NCBI RefSeq assembly: GCF_023554255.2
Contig: NZ_JAMJWD020000001.1
Span: forward strand, 1-64,000
DNA length: 64,000 nt
From: Phyllobacterium sp. 21LDTY02-6
GTDB taxonomy: Bacteria; Pseudomonadota; Alphaproteobacteria; Rhizobiales; Rhizobiaceae
Direction: 5' to 3'
Shown: in pieces, positions 1-10,422 of the stretch
How the letters are laid out: the number at the start of each line of letters is the position of its first letter
How positions within the stretch are numbered: position 1 is the stretch's first letter
The notes under the pieces: generated by a model
Told to the model about the DNA's origin: nothing
What the model saw: only the letters and a program-made list of their open reading frames with translations
Databases searched by the model: none
Position numbers and translations under genes: made by a program

Positions 1-60
1 GCCCCAGCGCCAATGGTACTTCGTCTCAAGACGCGGGAGAGTAGGTCGCTGCCAGGTCTG
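1..60 (+). rRNA. rrf: 5S rRNA, 3' end (partial)
   Basis: The first 58-60 bases match the alphaproteobacterial 5S rRNA 3' half as I know it (loop E and helix IV region, then CCAGGTC at 52-58, which would pair with the GACCTGG at the missing 5' end). The 5' part lies outside the window. A tRNA-fMet and a terminator follow on the same strand, which is the usual tail of a Rhizobiales rRNA operon, so 16S and 23S genes are expected just left of position 1. The exact 3' end is uncertain by a few bases. Confidence 0.9.
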
Positions 61-198
61 CAAAACGCAACAGGAAACAACTCTTCAATCAATACCGGCC
101 GCGCAAGCGGCCGTTGCCGTTTAAAAAACAACACGCCAAAAAACGTGACGCGGCACAGAAAACATCGATGTCAAAGGGCGTGCAGCGCCCCGCCCGAC

Positions 199-454
<256 letters not shown>

Positions 455-486
455 AACCAGACAAGCCAGCAGGCATCAAGCCAGAC

Positions 487-508
487 AAAGCCCCGCAAGG
501 GGCTTTTT
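487..508 (+). terminator. Rho-independent terminator of the rRNA/tRNA-fMet operon
   Basis: AAAGCCCC (487-494), loop GCAA and GGGGCTTT (499-506) form a perfect 8-bp stem running into a T tract, 33 bases after the tRNA CCA end. Confidence 0.9.
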
Positions 509-883
509 GCGTTTCCGGGCCTCCGAAACCGTGTCCTGTCCCATCAGCGCTTCGAGCGCGGCCGTCTCGCCCATGAAGCCGGCGGGCTTCTGGCGCAAGC
601 GCCCGGAACAAACCCCGAAACCAGCTTCTCATCCCCAACTCCACACTCCGCCAGCTCCAGACAAGAAGCAGGCCAAATCCCTTTTTGTTGCATCAGCATA
701 GTGCGTGCTTCGACAAGCTCAGCATGAGGGAGGTGGGGGCTCAGCATGAGGGAGGTGGAGTGCGGCATATTGCATAACCGATGATCTCGGAACCCTACCG
801 ATCGCGACCGTTCGTCGGGATTGGACAGATCCGCCAGCGCATGACAAAACTTCTGCAGAGGCCAAATCGCAGGAGGATCATTC
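509..883. other. Gene-free spacer with dispersed-repeat fragments
   Basis: No convincing gene. The stretch contains CTTCGACAAGCTCAGCATGA at about 708-727, a variant of the repeat found again at 38.67 and 39.11 kb, and a local direct repeat CTCAGCATGAGGGAGGTGG at 718-736 and 740-758. The promoter of the downstream lyase gene should lie in the right part, but I cannot place -35/-10 boxes with confidence. Confidence 0.6.
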
Positions 884-2446
884 ATGACGGAGCAAATGGC
901 GGCCAGGACAGGCGAGGGCAGGGCTATCAAGACGAACAGCACGAACAGGACCTTGAGAGCGGCGGTCTGCGCCCTTGTCGCCGGTCTGGCCGGCTCGATA
1001 TCCATCGCGATGGCGGAACCTTCGTCCAAGCGCGACGAATTCTTCTGGCTCGCCGAGATCAACAAGGCCACCACGGTCATCAACAGCGATGAGGGGCTTC
1101 TCGACAAGGCAATGACACCCGCCATTGCCAAGGCACTCGGCAAGGTCATCGAAGCTGCCGACAAGCCGGGCGCGAAACGGCCGAGCACTGTCATCACCTT
1201 CGAGCCGCTGCTCATCGAGGCCGGCGGGATCGATGTGACATTGCTGCATGCCGGGCGATCGAGCCAGGACATGCACGCCACCTACCGCGCGGCGATATTG
1301 CGCGAAAAGCTGCTGCAGCTCGGCGACCAGCTCAACAAGACGTCGACGACTTTGGTCGAGCTTGCAGCCAGGCACGTCGACACGATCGTCCCCAACTATA
1401 CCAATGGCGTCGCCGCCCAGCCCAACAGCTATGGCCATTATCTGCTGGGCCATGCGGCCGGCTTCGATCGGGACGCCCAGCGGATCAGGGAGGCCTATGC
1501 CCGCATCGATCGCTCGGCGATGGGAACGACGGTCCTCAACGGTTCGAGCTGGCCGCTGAACCGGCGCCGCATGGCGGATTATCTCGGTTTCGGCCAGATC
1601 GTCGAGAATGCCTATGATGCGTCGCAGATATCTTCGGCGGACGAACCGGTCGAAGTCGCAGCAATCGTGACCAGCATCGGGTTGCATATCGGCAATTATG
1701 TCGAAGACGTCATGACCCAATATGCGCAGTCGCGGCCGTGGATCCTGCTGCAGGAGGGCGGCGCCAATACCTATGTGTCGAGCGCCATGCCACAGAAGCG
1801 CAATCCCGGCATTCTCAATTCCACGCGCAGCGATGCCTCCACGGCGGTGACATTGGCCATGGGACCGGTGATCCAGGCCCACAATATCACCCCCGGCATG
1901 AGCGACCCGAAGGATGTGGATCAGAATTCGGAGATGATCGACGCCGCCATCAAGGCGCTGACGCGGCTCGACGATGTCTACCAGGCATTGGTCATCGATC
2001 CGCAACGGGCGCTCGAGGAGCTCAACAGCGATTGGACCGCATCGCAGGAACTGGCGGACATATTGATGCGCAAGCACAAGCTGCCATTCAGGGAAGGCCA
2101 TCATTTCGCTTCGGAGGTGGTCAGCCATGCGCGGCAGCACGGGATCAGACCACTGGATTTTCCCTATGAAGAGGCGAAGAAGATCTATGCGCAGGCGGTC
2201 AAGGACACCGCGGCCGCCAAGGAACTTCCAATGACCGAGGCGGAGTTCCGCGCCGCGCTCGATCCTGTCGCCATCATTCGCAACAGGGCAACCGAAGGCG
2301 GTCCCCAGCCGCAAGAGATGGAGAAGATGATTGCTTCCTCGCGATCGCGGCTGGCGGCGCAGGGCAAGTGGATCGAGGAAAAGCGCCAGCATGTCGACAC
2401 GGCGCTGCAAAAGCTGGACCAGGATTTCGCGCGATTGCTGAACTAG
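884..2446 (+). CDS. Exported argininosuccinate lyase-like protein (fumarase/aspartase superfamily)
   Basis: 520 residues. Residues 45-520 follow the argininosuccinate lyase/fumarase fold: AGRSSQDMHAT (123-133) matches the ASL TGRSRND region and SSAMPQKRNP (299-308) matches the superfamily loop. Two features are odd. Residues 21-44 look like a Sec signal peptide (NRTLR, a hydrophobic stretch, then cleavage after AMA), so the protein is probably periplasmic although arginine-biosynthetic ASL is cytosolic. In the segment NYTNGVAAQPNSYGHYLL (171-188) the usual catalytic His of the YTH motif is Asn174, and the Glu normally following MPxKxNP is replaced. The start is supported by AGGAGG about 8 bases upstream. 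It stands alone between the rRNA operon and a convergent WD40 gene. A true arginine-pathway role is unlikely; the substrate is unknown. Confidence 0.8.
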   Translation: MTEQMAARTGEGRAIKTNSTNRTLRAAVCALVAGLAGSISIAMAEPSSKRDEFFWLAEINKATTVINSDEGLLDKAMTPAIAKALGKVIEAADKPGAKRPSTVITFEPLLIEAGGIDVTLLHAGRSSQDMHATYRAAILREKLLQLGDQLNKTSTTLVELAARHVDTIVPNYTNGVAAQPNSYGHYLLGHAAGFDRDAQRIREAYARIDRSAMGTTVLNGSSWPLNRRRMADYLGFGQIVENAYDASQISSADEPVEVAAIVTSIGLHIGNYVEDVMTQYAQSRPWILLQEGGANTYVSSAMPQKRNPGILNSTRSDASTAVTLAMGPVIQAHNITPGMSDPKDVDQNSEMIDAAIKALTRLDDVYQALVIDPQRALEELNSDWTASQELADILMRKHKLPFREGHHFASEVVSHARQHGIRPLDFPYEEAKKIYAQAVKDTAAAKELPMTEAEFRAALDPVAIIRNRATEGGPQPQEMEKMIASSRSRLAAQGKWIEEKRQHVDTALQKLDQDFARLLN

Positions 2447-2535
2447 CAATTGCGTAGCTGGAACATTCACCCCGGCAACCGGCGCGATGCGTTGTTTCGC
2501 GCCGGAATGCCAGGCTGGCGGTTGGCAGGGAGAGA

Positions 2536-3513
2536 CTAGGCGGCGGTTATGTCGACCACGCCGCAATCGCCCGGCTCGGTGCCGAAGACGAGGCGGTGGC
2601 CGATATCGTCCCAGCCCATGGCCGAGATCGCGCCCTTGCCGGGCCGCCGCAGCACGACTTCCTTCTGGTCGCCGAAACGGCCGACGAGGATCATGCCATC
2701 GGAATAGCCGATCGCGACGATTTCCTCGACAGGATGGCAGGCAACGGCAGTCACCATACTATCGCCGCGCGTGCCGAGCTCCAGCGGCGCCTTGCCCATC
2801 GGTCCGTCCTTGCCGGCGAACGGCCAGATGATCGCCGCAGGCGCGCCGGAGGTCGCGAGCCATTTGCCCTTGACGCTCCACGACCAGCTTTTCACCTTGG
2901 CAGGATAGCCCGTCATGCGCATGTGCCGGTTATCCTCGAGCCGCCAGCCATGCAGGGCATTTTCCTGCATCGAAGTCACGAGAAAGCGGTTGTCGGGTGA
3001 ATAAATGACGCCGATATGGGCGCCCTTCCATTCCAGTTCGGTCGGCGGGCTTGCCGTAGCCGGCCAGTGCAGCGTCACGCCATTATAGCGCGCCACCGCG
3101 AGCCGCAGGCCCTTCGGCGCAAAGCCTATGCCTTCGACGCTGCGTTCATGCGCGATTTCCTTCGTGGTGCCATCGGGCAGGCGCGTCCAGACGAAACGCC
3201 CGGAGCCATAGGCTATGGCGCCGTTCGGCGCGGCAGCGAGGGAGGTGATCCATTTGCGCGGCTGGCTGGCGAGTTCCTGCACGGTCCCGTTCAATCCCGT
3301 CGAACAGACACGGCCGTCTTCGCCGGCGGTCAGCAGCGCCTTGCCGTCGGCCGTGGGGATGGCGCAAAGCAGCCCGTCATGAGCCTCGACGGTCTTGTGT
3401 CCATTGTCGAGCCGATGGACGGAGCCATCGGCGAGCGCGAAAAACGGGACGTTCTGTACGAAACGGGCATCTATGCAGTGCCCGTTCAAATCAAGCGGTG
3501 CGATTGTCGGCAT
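2536..3513 (-). CDS. WD40-repeat protein
   Basis: 325 residues forming repeated beta-propeller blades, seen as recurring units such as LLTAGEDGRV, AIAYGSGRFVW, WLATSGAPAAIIWPF and IVAIGYSDGMI, each roughly 40 residues apart. There is no signal peptide, so it is probably cytosolic and acts as a binding scaffold. Its ATG overlaps the stop of the upstream CobW GTPase gene by one base (TGATG), implying translational coupling. WD40 genes beside COG0523 GTPases are, as I recall, common in Rhizobiales, so a role in metal handling with that GTPase is plausible but is inference. Confidence 0.85.
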   Translation of the reverse strand: MPTIAPLDLNGHCIDARFVQNVPFFALADGSVHRLDNGHKTVEAHDGLLCAIPTADGKALLTAGEDGRVCSTGLNGTVQELASQPRKWITSLAAAPNGAIAYGSGRFVWTRLPDGTTKEIAHERSVEGIGFAPKGLRLAVARYNGVTLHWPATASPPTELEWKGAHIGVIYSPDNRFLVTSMQENALHGWRLEDNRHMRMTGYPAKVKSWSWSVKGKWLATSGAPAAIIWPFAGKDGPMGKAPLELGTRGDSMVTAVACHPVEEIVAIGYSDGMILVGRFGDQKEVVLRRPGKGAISAMGWDDIGHRLVFGTEPGDCGVVDITAA

Positions 3514-4637
3514 CAGGCAAGGCAGCCCTCTAGTCCGGCTTTCAACGCCGCCTCGTCGAGATTGCGCCCGATGAAGACGAGGCGGCTGTCATGCTTCTCG
3601 CCCGGCTTCCAGGCGCGCTGATGGTCGCCCTCGATGATCATGTGAACACCCTGGATGACGTAGCGGTCGGGGTCGTTGCTGAATGCGAGAATGCCTTTCA
3701 GCCGCAGGATGTCCGGTCCCTGTTCCTGGGTGATCTTCTGTATCCAGGGGAAGAACTTGTCGGCGTTCAGTTCACCGCTGCGCAGCGATACCGAGCGGAC
3801 AGTGACGTCATGGATCGGCGAGGCTTCGCCATGGTGATGGTGGTCATGATCATGATCATGGCCATGATGGTCGTGATGATGATGTCCGTCATGGTGGTGG
3901 TGATCATGGTCGTGATCGCAATCGGGACCGCAAACATGGTCGGGATGATCATGATCCAGGAAATGCGGGTCGCTCTCGAGCGCGCGCGACAGGTCGAACG
4001 CACCCCGATCCAGCACCTTGGCCAGATCGATGCCGGCGCGTTCCGTCCGGTGGATGACGGCATGCGGGTTGATGGCGCGCACGGTTGCCTCGACGGCGGC
4101 GAGTTCCTTTGCGTCGACGAGATCGGTCTTGTTGAGGAGGACGACATCGGCAAAGGCGATCTGGTCCTCCGCTTCGCGGCTGTCCTTCAGGCGGAGCGGC
4201 AGATGCTTGGCGTCGACAAGCGCGATCACGGCATCGAGCGCAGTCTTCTTGCGCACATCGTCGTCCATGAAGAAGGTCTGGGCCACGGGAACAGGGTCCG
4301 CAAGGCCGGTCGTTTCGACGATGATCGCGTCGAAGCGTCCCGGCCGGCGCATCAGGCCCTCGACGACGCGAATGAGATCGCCGCGAACGGTGCAGCAGAT
4401 GCAGCCATTGTTCATCTCGTAGATTTCTTCGTCGGATTCGACGATCAGGTCATTGTCGATGCCGATCTCGCCGAACTCATTGACGATCACGGCGTAGCGC
4501 TTGCCATGATCCTCGCTCAGGATGCGGTTGAGCAGGGTGGTCTTGCCGGAGCCGAGATAGCCCGTCAGGACAGTGACCGGAATCTGCGATGTCTGCGCCT
4601 CGTTCGGTGACGCTGAAACGGTTTGAGCTTCACTCAT
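3513..4637 (-). CDS. CobW/COG0523 family G3E GTPase, putative metallochaperone with His-rich loop
   Basis: 374 residues from the ATG at 4637; the frame is open further upstream but without similarity. Walker A GYLGSGKT is at 26-33, the metal-binding CICC motif at 79-82, and NKTD at 168-171. A CobW C-terminal domain follows (about 275-374). Between the domains, residues 227-269 are almost entirely His and Asp, a long metal-binding stretch typical of zinc, cobalt or nickel members of this family. The gene lies between a creatininase-family amidohydrolase (91 bases upstream, same strand) and the overlapping WD40 gene. It probably delivers a metal ion using GTP hydrolysis. I looked for a Zur-box palindrome upstream and did not see a convincing one, so the metal cannot be assigned. 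Confidence 0.92.
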   Translation of the reverse strand: MSEAQTVSASPNEAQTSQIPVTVLTGYLGSGKTTLLNRILSEDHGKRYAVIVNEFGEIGIDNDLIVESDEEIYEMNNGCICCTVRGDLIRVVEGLMRRPGRFDAIIVETTGLADPVPVAQTFFMDDDVRKKTALDAVIALVDAKHLPLRLKDSREAEDQIAFADVVLLNKTDLVDAKELAAVEATVRAINPHAVIHRTERAGIDLAKVLDRGAFDLSRALESDPHFLDHDHPDHVCGPDCDHDHDHHHHDGHHHHDHHGHDHDHDHHHHGEASPIHDVTVRSVSLRSGELNADKFFPWIQKITQEQGPDILRLKGILAFSNDPDRYVIQGVHMIIEGDHQRAWKPGEKHDSRLVFIGRNLDEAALKAGLEGCLA

Positions 4638-4728
4638 CGTGTGCCTCTTTTCTTGATCAGACACAGGATATAGGTGATCGGGCCGGGTTTTGCCACACGT
4701 CCTTCGTGCAATAATTCTATGGAAAACA

Positions 4729-5490
4729 TCAATCCTGCTGAAGTGGGGCGCGGCGCAGCGATGCCACGTCGAACGCCGCCACGTCCCCCAGCAGTTCGAC
4801 CGTCGCCGCCAGGCAATGTTCGATGATCGCCTCGCCGGCCGCGGCACTGGCGAGATCGGCCCGTCCTGCCACACCCTGCGCATTGAGGTCCGTCATCTTC
4901 CAGCCAAATGCGTGCGGGCCATAGGCGCGCAGATGCTTGAACTTGCGGGCGAAAAGCGCCTGCCGGGAAGGGAAGTTCGCCGCCGCCGGAACATTCACCA
5001 GGTCCGGATGCAAAGCCAGCATCACCGAGGTTTCGATGAAGCCGCCATGGATGTCGAGCGCCTTCTCCTCAGGCGAAATCAGGCCCGCCGGCAGGCCGAA
5101 CCGTGTCCAGCTCGTTGCGACGGCCAGCATGTCGAAACGGACGCGCAGTTCGGTCGCGACGATGGTCATCAAAGGCGAATTGCCGCCATGGGCATTGAAC
5201 ATGACGAATTTGGCGATGCCGCGCCTGGCCAGGCTTTCGCCGATGCCGATCCAGCGATTGACGGCCTCGTCGAACGAGAGGCTGCGCGTTCCTTCGATGT
5301 CCATATGCTCGACGGAGTAGCCGACGGTCTCGGTGGGGAGAAATTCCACGTCGAGTTCGCGCGGCAGCAGGGGTTTCAGCCTCTCGACAAGGCCGGAGGC
5401 GATAAGCGCGTCCGTTTCGAACGGAAGATGCGGGCCATGCTGCTCATGGGCGCCAAGCGGCAGGATCGCTATTCTATTGTTGGAAGCCAT
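4729..5490 (-). CDS. Creatininase family amidohydrolase
   Basis: 253 residues. The creatininase fold is shown by [15 protein letters not shown] (13-27), whose Glu, His and Asp are metal ligands in the family, and by FNAHGGN (98-104). A further candidate ligand Glu lies in HGGFIETS. The family hydrolyses cyclic amides such as creatinine or formamidopyrimidine intermediates using two Zn or Mn ions; the substrate here is unknown. It is the first gene of a probable operon with the CobW GTPase and the WD40 protein, which suggests the GTPase may metallate this enzyme (inference). No strong ribosome binding site is visible before the ATG. Confidence 0.88.
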   Translation of the reverse strand: MASNNRIAILPLGAHEQHGPHLPFETDALIASGLVERLKPLLPRELDVEFLPTETVGYSVEHMDIEGTRSLSFDEAVNRWIGIGESLARRGIAKFVMFNAHGGNSPLMTIVATELRVRFDMLAVATSWTRFGLPAGLISPEEKALDIHGGFIETSVMLALHPDLVNVPAAANFPSRQALFARKFKHLRAYGPHAFGWKMTDLNAQGVAGRADLASAAAGEAIIEHCLAATVELLGDVAAFDVASLRRAPLQQD

Positions 5491-5653
5491 CCCGCGGTTC
5501 TAGCTCAAAACAGCGGCATTTTCACCATGGGAAATGAAAATAGGGCGCGCTGCTTAATCGCCTAGAAATTCGTCGGCAAATTTCATCTGATTGTCACACA
5601 AGCATAGTAACGCCATTCCAGCCTTGCAAATTCGGTGCTTCACGGCACTGCCC

Positions 5654-5691
5654 GACATGCGCCAATGGCGAGCCGACACGCGCCATTGGCG
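5654..5691. promoter_or_regulatory. Tandem operator-like palindromes upstream of the MarR gene
   Basis: Two 17-base direct repeats that differ at two positions lie exactly 21 bases apart (5654-5670 and 5675-5691). Each contains an 11-base palindrome, CGCCAATGGCG at 5660-5670 and CGCCATTGGCG at 5681-5691, which are also reverse complements of each other. The spacing of two helical turns between a divergent creatininase gene and a marR gene is typical of a cooperative regulator site. Binding by the neighbouring MarR protein is inferred. Confidence 0.6.
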
Positions 5692-5787
5692 GAATGATTT
5701 GTAGAAGATTCACCTGGTTAATAAGTTAGACTAGTCCTGTCGTAGCCAACTCATCGTCATTGTAGTCCGTAAGGAGCAAGAGTTCGA

Positions 5788-6273
5788 ATGGTCAAGGATC
5801 GCAAACCGTTAATTCTCCATCGCCTCCAGGCGACAGCGCGACTCACCCGGACAGCGCTCGCCATTCGGCTGCTCGGCCACGGGCTTTATGCCGGGCAGGA
5901 TGCTGTGATGCTGCAGCTCGCCCATGAGGACGGGCTGTCTCCGAGCGTCCTTGCCAAGCGGCTGGGCGTGCGCCCGCCGACGATCACCAAGACGATTTCG
6001 CGGCTGCAGGCGCAGGGCTTCGTCAAGAAGGAAGGTTCGGCTACCGACCAGCGCCAGGCCCATATCTTCCTGACCGTCGCCGGCAACGAGGCGATAAAAT
6101 CCATCGAGAAGTCGATCCGCAAGACGGAGAAGGACGCGATGAAGGGCTTCGACAAGAAGGATCGCAAGACGCTGGTGAAAATGTTGTCGCGCCTCGAAAT
6201 GAACCTTTCGGCGGCGGACCTGCTGCGCCAGACCGGCTCCGAGGATGTGGACGACGATTCCGAAGATGAATGA
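5788..6273 (+). CDS. MarR family transcriptional regulator
   Basis: 161 residues with a winged helix-turn-helix: DGLSPSVLAKRLGVRPPTITKTISRLQAQGFVKKEGSATDQRQAHIFLT (about 49-97) carries the recognition helix and the MarR wing with the conserved DQR. The C terminus is a short acidic tail (EDVDDDSEDE). AAGGAG about 12 bases upstream supports the ATG. It is divergent from the creatininase operon across about 300 bases containing the tandem palindromes at 5654-5691, so it may autoregulate and control that operon. The effector is unknown. Confidence 0.9.
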   Translation: MVKDRKPLILHRLQATARLTRTALAIRLLGHGLYAGQDAVMLQLAHEDGLSPSVLAKRLGVRPPTITKTISRLQAQGFVKKEGSATDQRQAHIFLTVAGNEAIKSIEKSIRKTEKDAMKGFDKKDRKTLVKMLSRLEMNLSAADLLRQTGSEDVDDDSEDE

Positions 6274-6443
6274 AGGCGGCGCAGGATGTCCCGGCGGCCG
6301 ATGGAGCATATCCGGCGCATCGGAAAGACGGTGGCAAAGTCCTGTTGCTTCGCAGATGAAAGAACTTTGATTTATCCGGCAGCAATGGCATAACGCGAGA
6401 CGAATGTTCTGTTCGGCGAACAGAATCGCGGGAGGCCTTTCTT

Positions 6444-7463
6444 TTGGCGCAAAAAATTAAACTATCGACAATTGCCGACGCGCTGAAAGTGTCTACTGCC
6501 ACGGTATCCCTGGCTTTGCGCGACAGTCCCTTGGTGGCGGACCAGACAAGGGAGAAAATCAAGGAACATGCACGGGCGATCGGTTATATCTACAATCGCC
6601 GCGCGGCAAGCCTGAGGACTTCGCGGTCCGGTATTGTCGGCGTCGTCGTGCACGACATCATGAACCCCTTCTTTGCGGAGATCCTGCGCGCCATCGAGGG
6701 CGAGCTGGACCGTTCCGGCCAGACCTTCATCCTGTCCAACCATTATGATCAGGTCGAGAAGCAGCGCACCTTCATCGAGACGCTGCTGCAGCTCGGCGGC
6801 GATGGCGTCATCATGTCGCCGGCAATCGGCACGCCGGCCGAAGACATCCGCATGGCGGAGGACAATGGCCTGCCGGTCGTGCTCATCGCCCGTACGGTCC
6901 AGGATGCCAATGTGCCGGTGTTTCGCGGCGACGACGCCTATGGGATCGGCCTTGCCACCAATCACCTCATCTCGCTCGGCCATACGCGCATCGCCATGGT
7001 CGGCGGCACCGACCAGACATCGACCGGGCGCGACCGTTACGAGGGCTATCTCCAGGCGATGCAGAAGGCCGGGCTCGAGGCCAAGCCCGAATGGCGTATC
7101 CCCGGGCCAAGGACGAAGCAGGCAGGTTTTGACGCGGCGCCGCAGTTCCTGGCGCTGAAGGACCATCCGACGGCGGCGGTGTGCTGGAACGATCTTTGCG
7201 CCATCGGCATGATGAACGGCATCGCCCGCGCCGGGCTGGTGGCCGGCGTCGATATTTCCGTGACCGGATATGACGATCTGGAGGAGGCGGCCATTGCGAC
7301 GCCCGCCCTGACGACGGTGTGGAACGGCCAGCGGGAGGTGGGGCAGCGCGCGGCGCGGGCCTTGCTCGATCAGCTCAATGGCGCCGACACGCATGCGCGG
7401 CAGGAACTGATCAAGCCGGAACTGCGCATCCGGCAATCCACTTCGAAACCACGGGAACGGTAG
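6444..7463 (+). CDS. LacI family transcriptional regulator
   Basis: 339 residues beginning at a TTG preceded by GGGAGG. An N-terminal LacI helix-turn-helix (STIADALKVSTATVSLALRDSPLV, about 8-31, in parts) with the hinge region is followed by a periplasmic-binding-protein-like sensor domain (GIVGVVVHDIMNPFFAEILRAIEGEL and the conserved VTGYDDLEEAAIATPALTTV near the end). It probably represses a sugar or small-molecule uptake gene set. The convergent glutamine amidotransferase gene and the TRAP binding-protein gene downstream are candidate partners, but no operator was recognised. Confidence 0.93.
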   Translation: MAQKIKLSTIADALKVSTATVSLALRDSPLVADQTREKIKEHARAIGYIYNRRAASLRTSRSGIVGVVVHDIMNPFFAEILRAIEGELDRSGQTFILSNHYDQVEKQRTFIETLLQLGGDGVIMSPAIGTPAEDIRMAEDNGLPVVLIARTVQDANVPVFRGDDAYGIGLATNHLISLGHTRIAMVGGTDQTSTGRDRYEGYLQAMQKAGLEAKPEWRIPGPRTKQAGFDAAPQFLALKDHPTAAVCWNDLCAIGMMNGIARAGLVAGVDISVTGYDDLEEAAIATPALTTVWNGQREVGQRAARALLDQLNGADTHARQELIKPELRIRQSTSKPRER

Positions 7464-7466
7464 GCT

Positions 7467-8237
7467 CTATTCGGCTGCCTGAAGCCCGGACCGGCGCGCC
7501 TTGTGCGTCCGTACCGCTTCGCCGAAGGCCTGGAACACCTTGCGCGAGGCGCTGTCGGTCTTGACCCAATATTCCGGATGCCACTGCACGCCCACGGCGA
7601 ATGCAGCGGCATTCTTCACGGATACCGCTTCGATGGTGCCATCTTCGGCGGTTGCCTCGATTTCCAATTGTGCGGCCGGCCGGTCGATCGCCTGGCGATG
7701 GACCGAATTCACCTTGATCGTGCCTTCGCGCATGATGTCGGCCAGGCACGAGCCGGGCTTGATCCGCACCGGGTGGCGTATGGCGAAGCGCTCGGCCTGA
7801 TCTTCCGATTGCGGCGCGCGATGGTCCATGCGGCCGTCCAGCTCCTGGATCTCCGTCGCCAGCGTGCCGCCGAGTGCAACGTTCAATTCCTGGATGCCGC
7901 GGCAGATGGCGAGAAGCGGGACGCCGCGCTCGATGGCGCGGCGGATCAGCGGCAGCGAGGTAGCGTCGCGGGCGGGATCGAAGGGTTCATGGGCTTCGCT
8001 CGGCTGGACACCGTAGAGCGACGGATGGACGTTCGACTTCGAGCCGGTCACCAATACGCCGTCGACGCCGTCGAGAACGGCATCGACATCAAGGCTGGCG
8101 CCGAAGGAAGGAACGATCAGCGGGATGACGCCTGCCGCATCGAAGGCGGCCATGAGATACTGGTCCGGGGCAGCATGCCATGTGTAATTCTCGAAACTGC
8201 GGACATCGGATGTGATGGCGACGAGGGGCTGCCGCAT
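7467..8237 (-). CDS. Class-I glutamine amidotransferase, gamma-glutamyl-GABA hydrolase-like (peptidase C26)
   Basis: 256 residues from the ATG at 8237, which has TTGGAG about 8 bases upstream; the frame is open further but that part lacks similarity. The nucleophile Cys112 sits in LAICRGIQELN and the His220/Glu222 pair in VQWHPEYW, completing the triad. Homologues such as PuuD hydrolyse gamma-glutamyl-GABA in putrescine breakdown, but no puuABC genes are nearby, so the substrate is not proven. It is divergent from the TRAP binding-protein gene and convergent with the lacI-type regulator, 3 bases apart. Confidence 0.88.
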   Translation of the reverse strand: MRQPLVAITSDVRSFENYTWHAAPDQYLMAAFDAAGVIPLIVPSFGASLDVDAVLDGVDGVLVTGSKSNVHPSLYGVQPSEAHEPFDPARDATSLPLIRRAIERGVPLLAICRGIQELNVALGGTLATEIQELDGRMDHRAPQSEDQAERFAIRHPVRIKPGSCLADIMREGTIKVNSVHRQAIDRPAAQLEIEATAEDGTIEAVSVKNAAAFAVGVQWHPEYWVKTDSASRKVFQAFGEAVRTHKARRSGLQAAE

Positions 8238-8423
8238 TGCATGTACTCCAACCAGGATTTCCACCAATGTAATGCGACTCGGGCCGAATTCCAATGGCAT
8301 GGCCGCTCGTGATGCTGGACTAGCCGCGACGAGTGTGTAAGGTGCGCGAGAATCGGAGAACGAGGCGGAACGCCCGTCGATCGGGGCCGAGAATTGGTGG
8401 TGTACCCCATGGGAGGAGAATAG

Positions 8424-9530
<1,107 letters not shown>

Positions 9531-9672
9531 GCCCTGTGGCCGGCGCGTCTCGATGCAGGCGCGGCGGCCATGCCCTCGATCAAGCTACTTGCGGCCAGCT
9601 ACTTGCGGTTGTCTTATGCCGATGAGCAGGTTAACAGGATCGGATGAACGTGCGGCTCATCGGTGATGGTCA

Positions 9673-10422
9673 ATGACAGTTGATGGATGTCTTTCCGTCG
9701 CGGGGAAAACCATCGTGGTTACCGGCGGCTCCTCCGGGCTCGGCCTGCAGATGGCGCAGGTATTGGCCGCCAATGGCGCCAATGTCGTTTCCATATCGCG
9801 CACGCCCGCGCCGGACAATGCCCGGCACCCGAACATATTGAACATCATTGCCGACGTCACGATAACCGACGACATAGCCCGCGCCTTCGATGAAGCCGAG
9901 CGCTCGTTCGGTCTCGTGACGGTGGTTTTCAACAATGCCGGCATTGCGTCCATCGAACGGGCGCTGACGACGACGCATGAGCAGCTGCGGCAGATTTTCG
10001 AGGTCAATGTCGAAGGCGCATTCTTCGTCGCGCAGGAAGCCGCGAGACGCATGATCGCGCAGAAGCGCGGCGGTTCTATCATCAACCTGTCCAGCATATT
10101 GGCCGATGCGCCGATCAAGGGCTCGTCAGCCTATGCCATGTCCAAGGCGGCGGTGACGCAGATGACGCGCTCCCTTGCGCTCGAATGGGCGCCATACGGC
10201 ATCCGGGTCAATGCCATTGCGCCCGGCTGGTTTCCGACACGGTTGAACGAAACGATCATGGATGGACCCGCCAAGGGCTTCTTCCAGGGACGCAATCCGA
10301 TGCGCCGGCTGGGTTCGCCCGACGATATCGACGGCACGGTGCTTCTGCTGGCCTCGGATGCCAGCAGCTATGTCACCGGCACCGTCATCACCATCGATGG
10401 CGGCCACAGCCTGCAGGGCTAG
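9673..10422 (+). CDS. Short-chain dehydrogenase/reductase (SDR)
   Basis: 249 residues with the classical SDR pattern: TGGSSGLG cofactor loop (17-24), NNAG (87-90), catalytic Ser141, Tyr154 and Lys158, and PGWFPTRLN. It probably uses NAD(P)(H) to oxidise or reduce an alcohol or ketone; the substrate cannot be told from sequence. Its stop codon and that of the convergent permease gene share the CTAG at 10419-10422. The ribosome binding site is weak, but an in-frame stop just upstream (9664-9666) makes the ATG at 9673 the best start. Confidence 0.9.
   Translation: MTVDGCLSVAGKTIVVTGGSSGLGLQMAQVLAANGANVVSISRTPAPDNARHPNILNIIADVTITDDIARAFDEAERSFGLVTVVFNNAGIASIERALTTTHEQLRQIFEVNVEGAFFVAQEAARRMIAQKRGGSIINLSSILADAPIKGSSAYAMSKAAVTQMTRSLALEWAPYGIRVNAIAPGWFPTRLNETIMDGPAKGFFQGRNPMRRLGSPDDIDGTVLLLASDASSYVTGTVITIDGGHSLQG

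Noticed and set aside
878..2566. A minus-strand frame of 562 codons opposite the exported lyase
   Set aside because: Shadow frame; the plus-strand lyase has a proper ribosome site, signal peptide and family motifs.
4638..4728. Zur-box or other metal-regulator site before the CobW GTPase gene
   Set aside because: No convincing palindrome was seen in the 91-base gap.
9583..9610. Two 14-base direct copies of AGCTACTTGCGG after the TRAP gene
   Set aside because: Too short and isolated to interpret; probably a slippage product. A partly mismatched hairpin (9537-9570) nearby lacks a T run.
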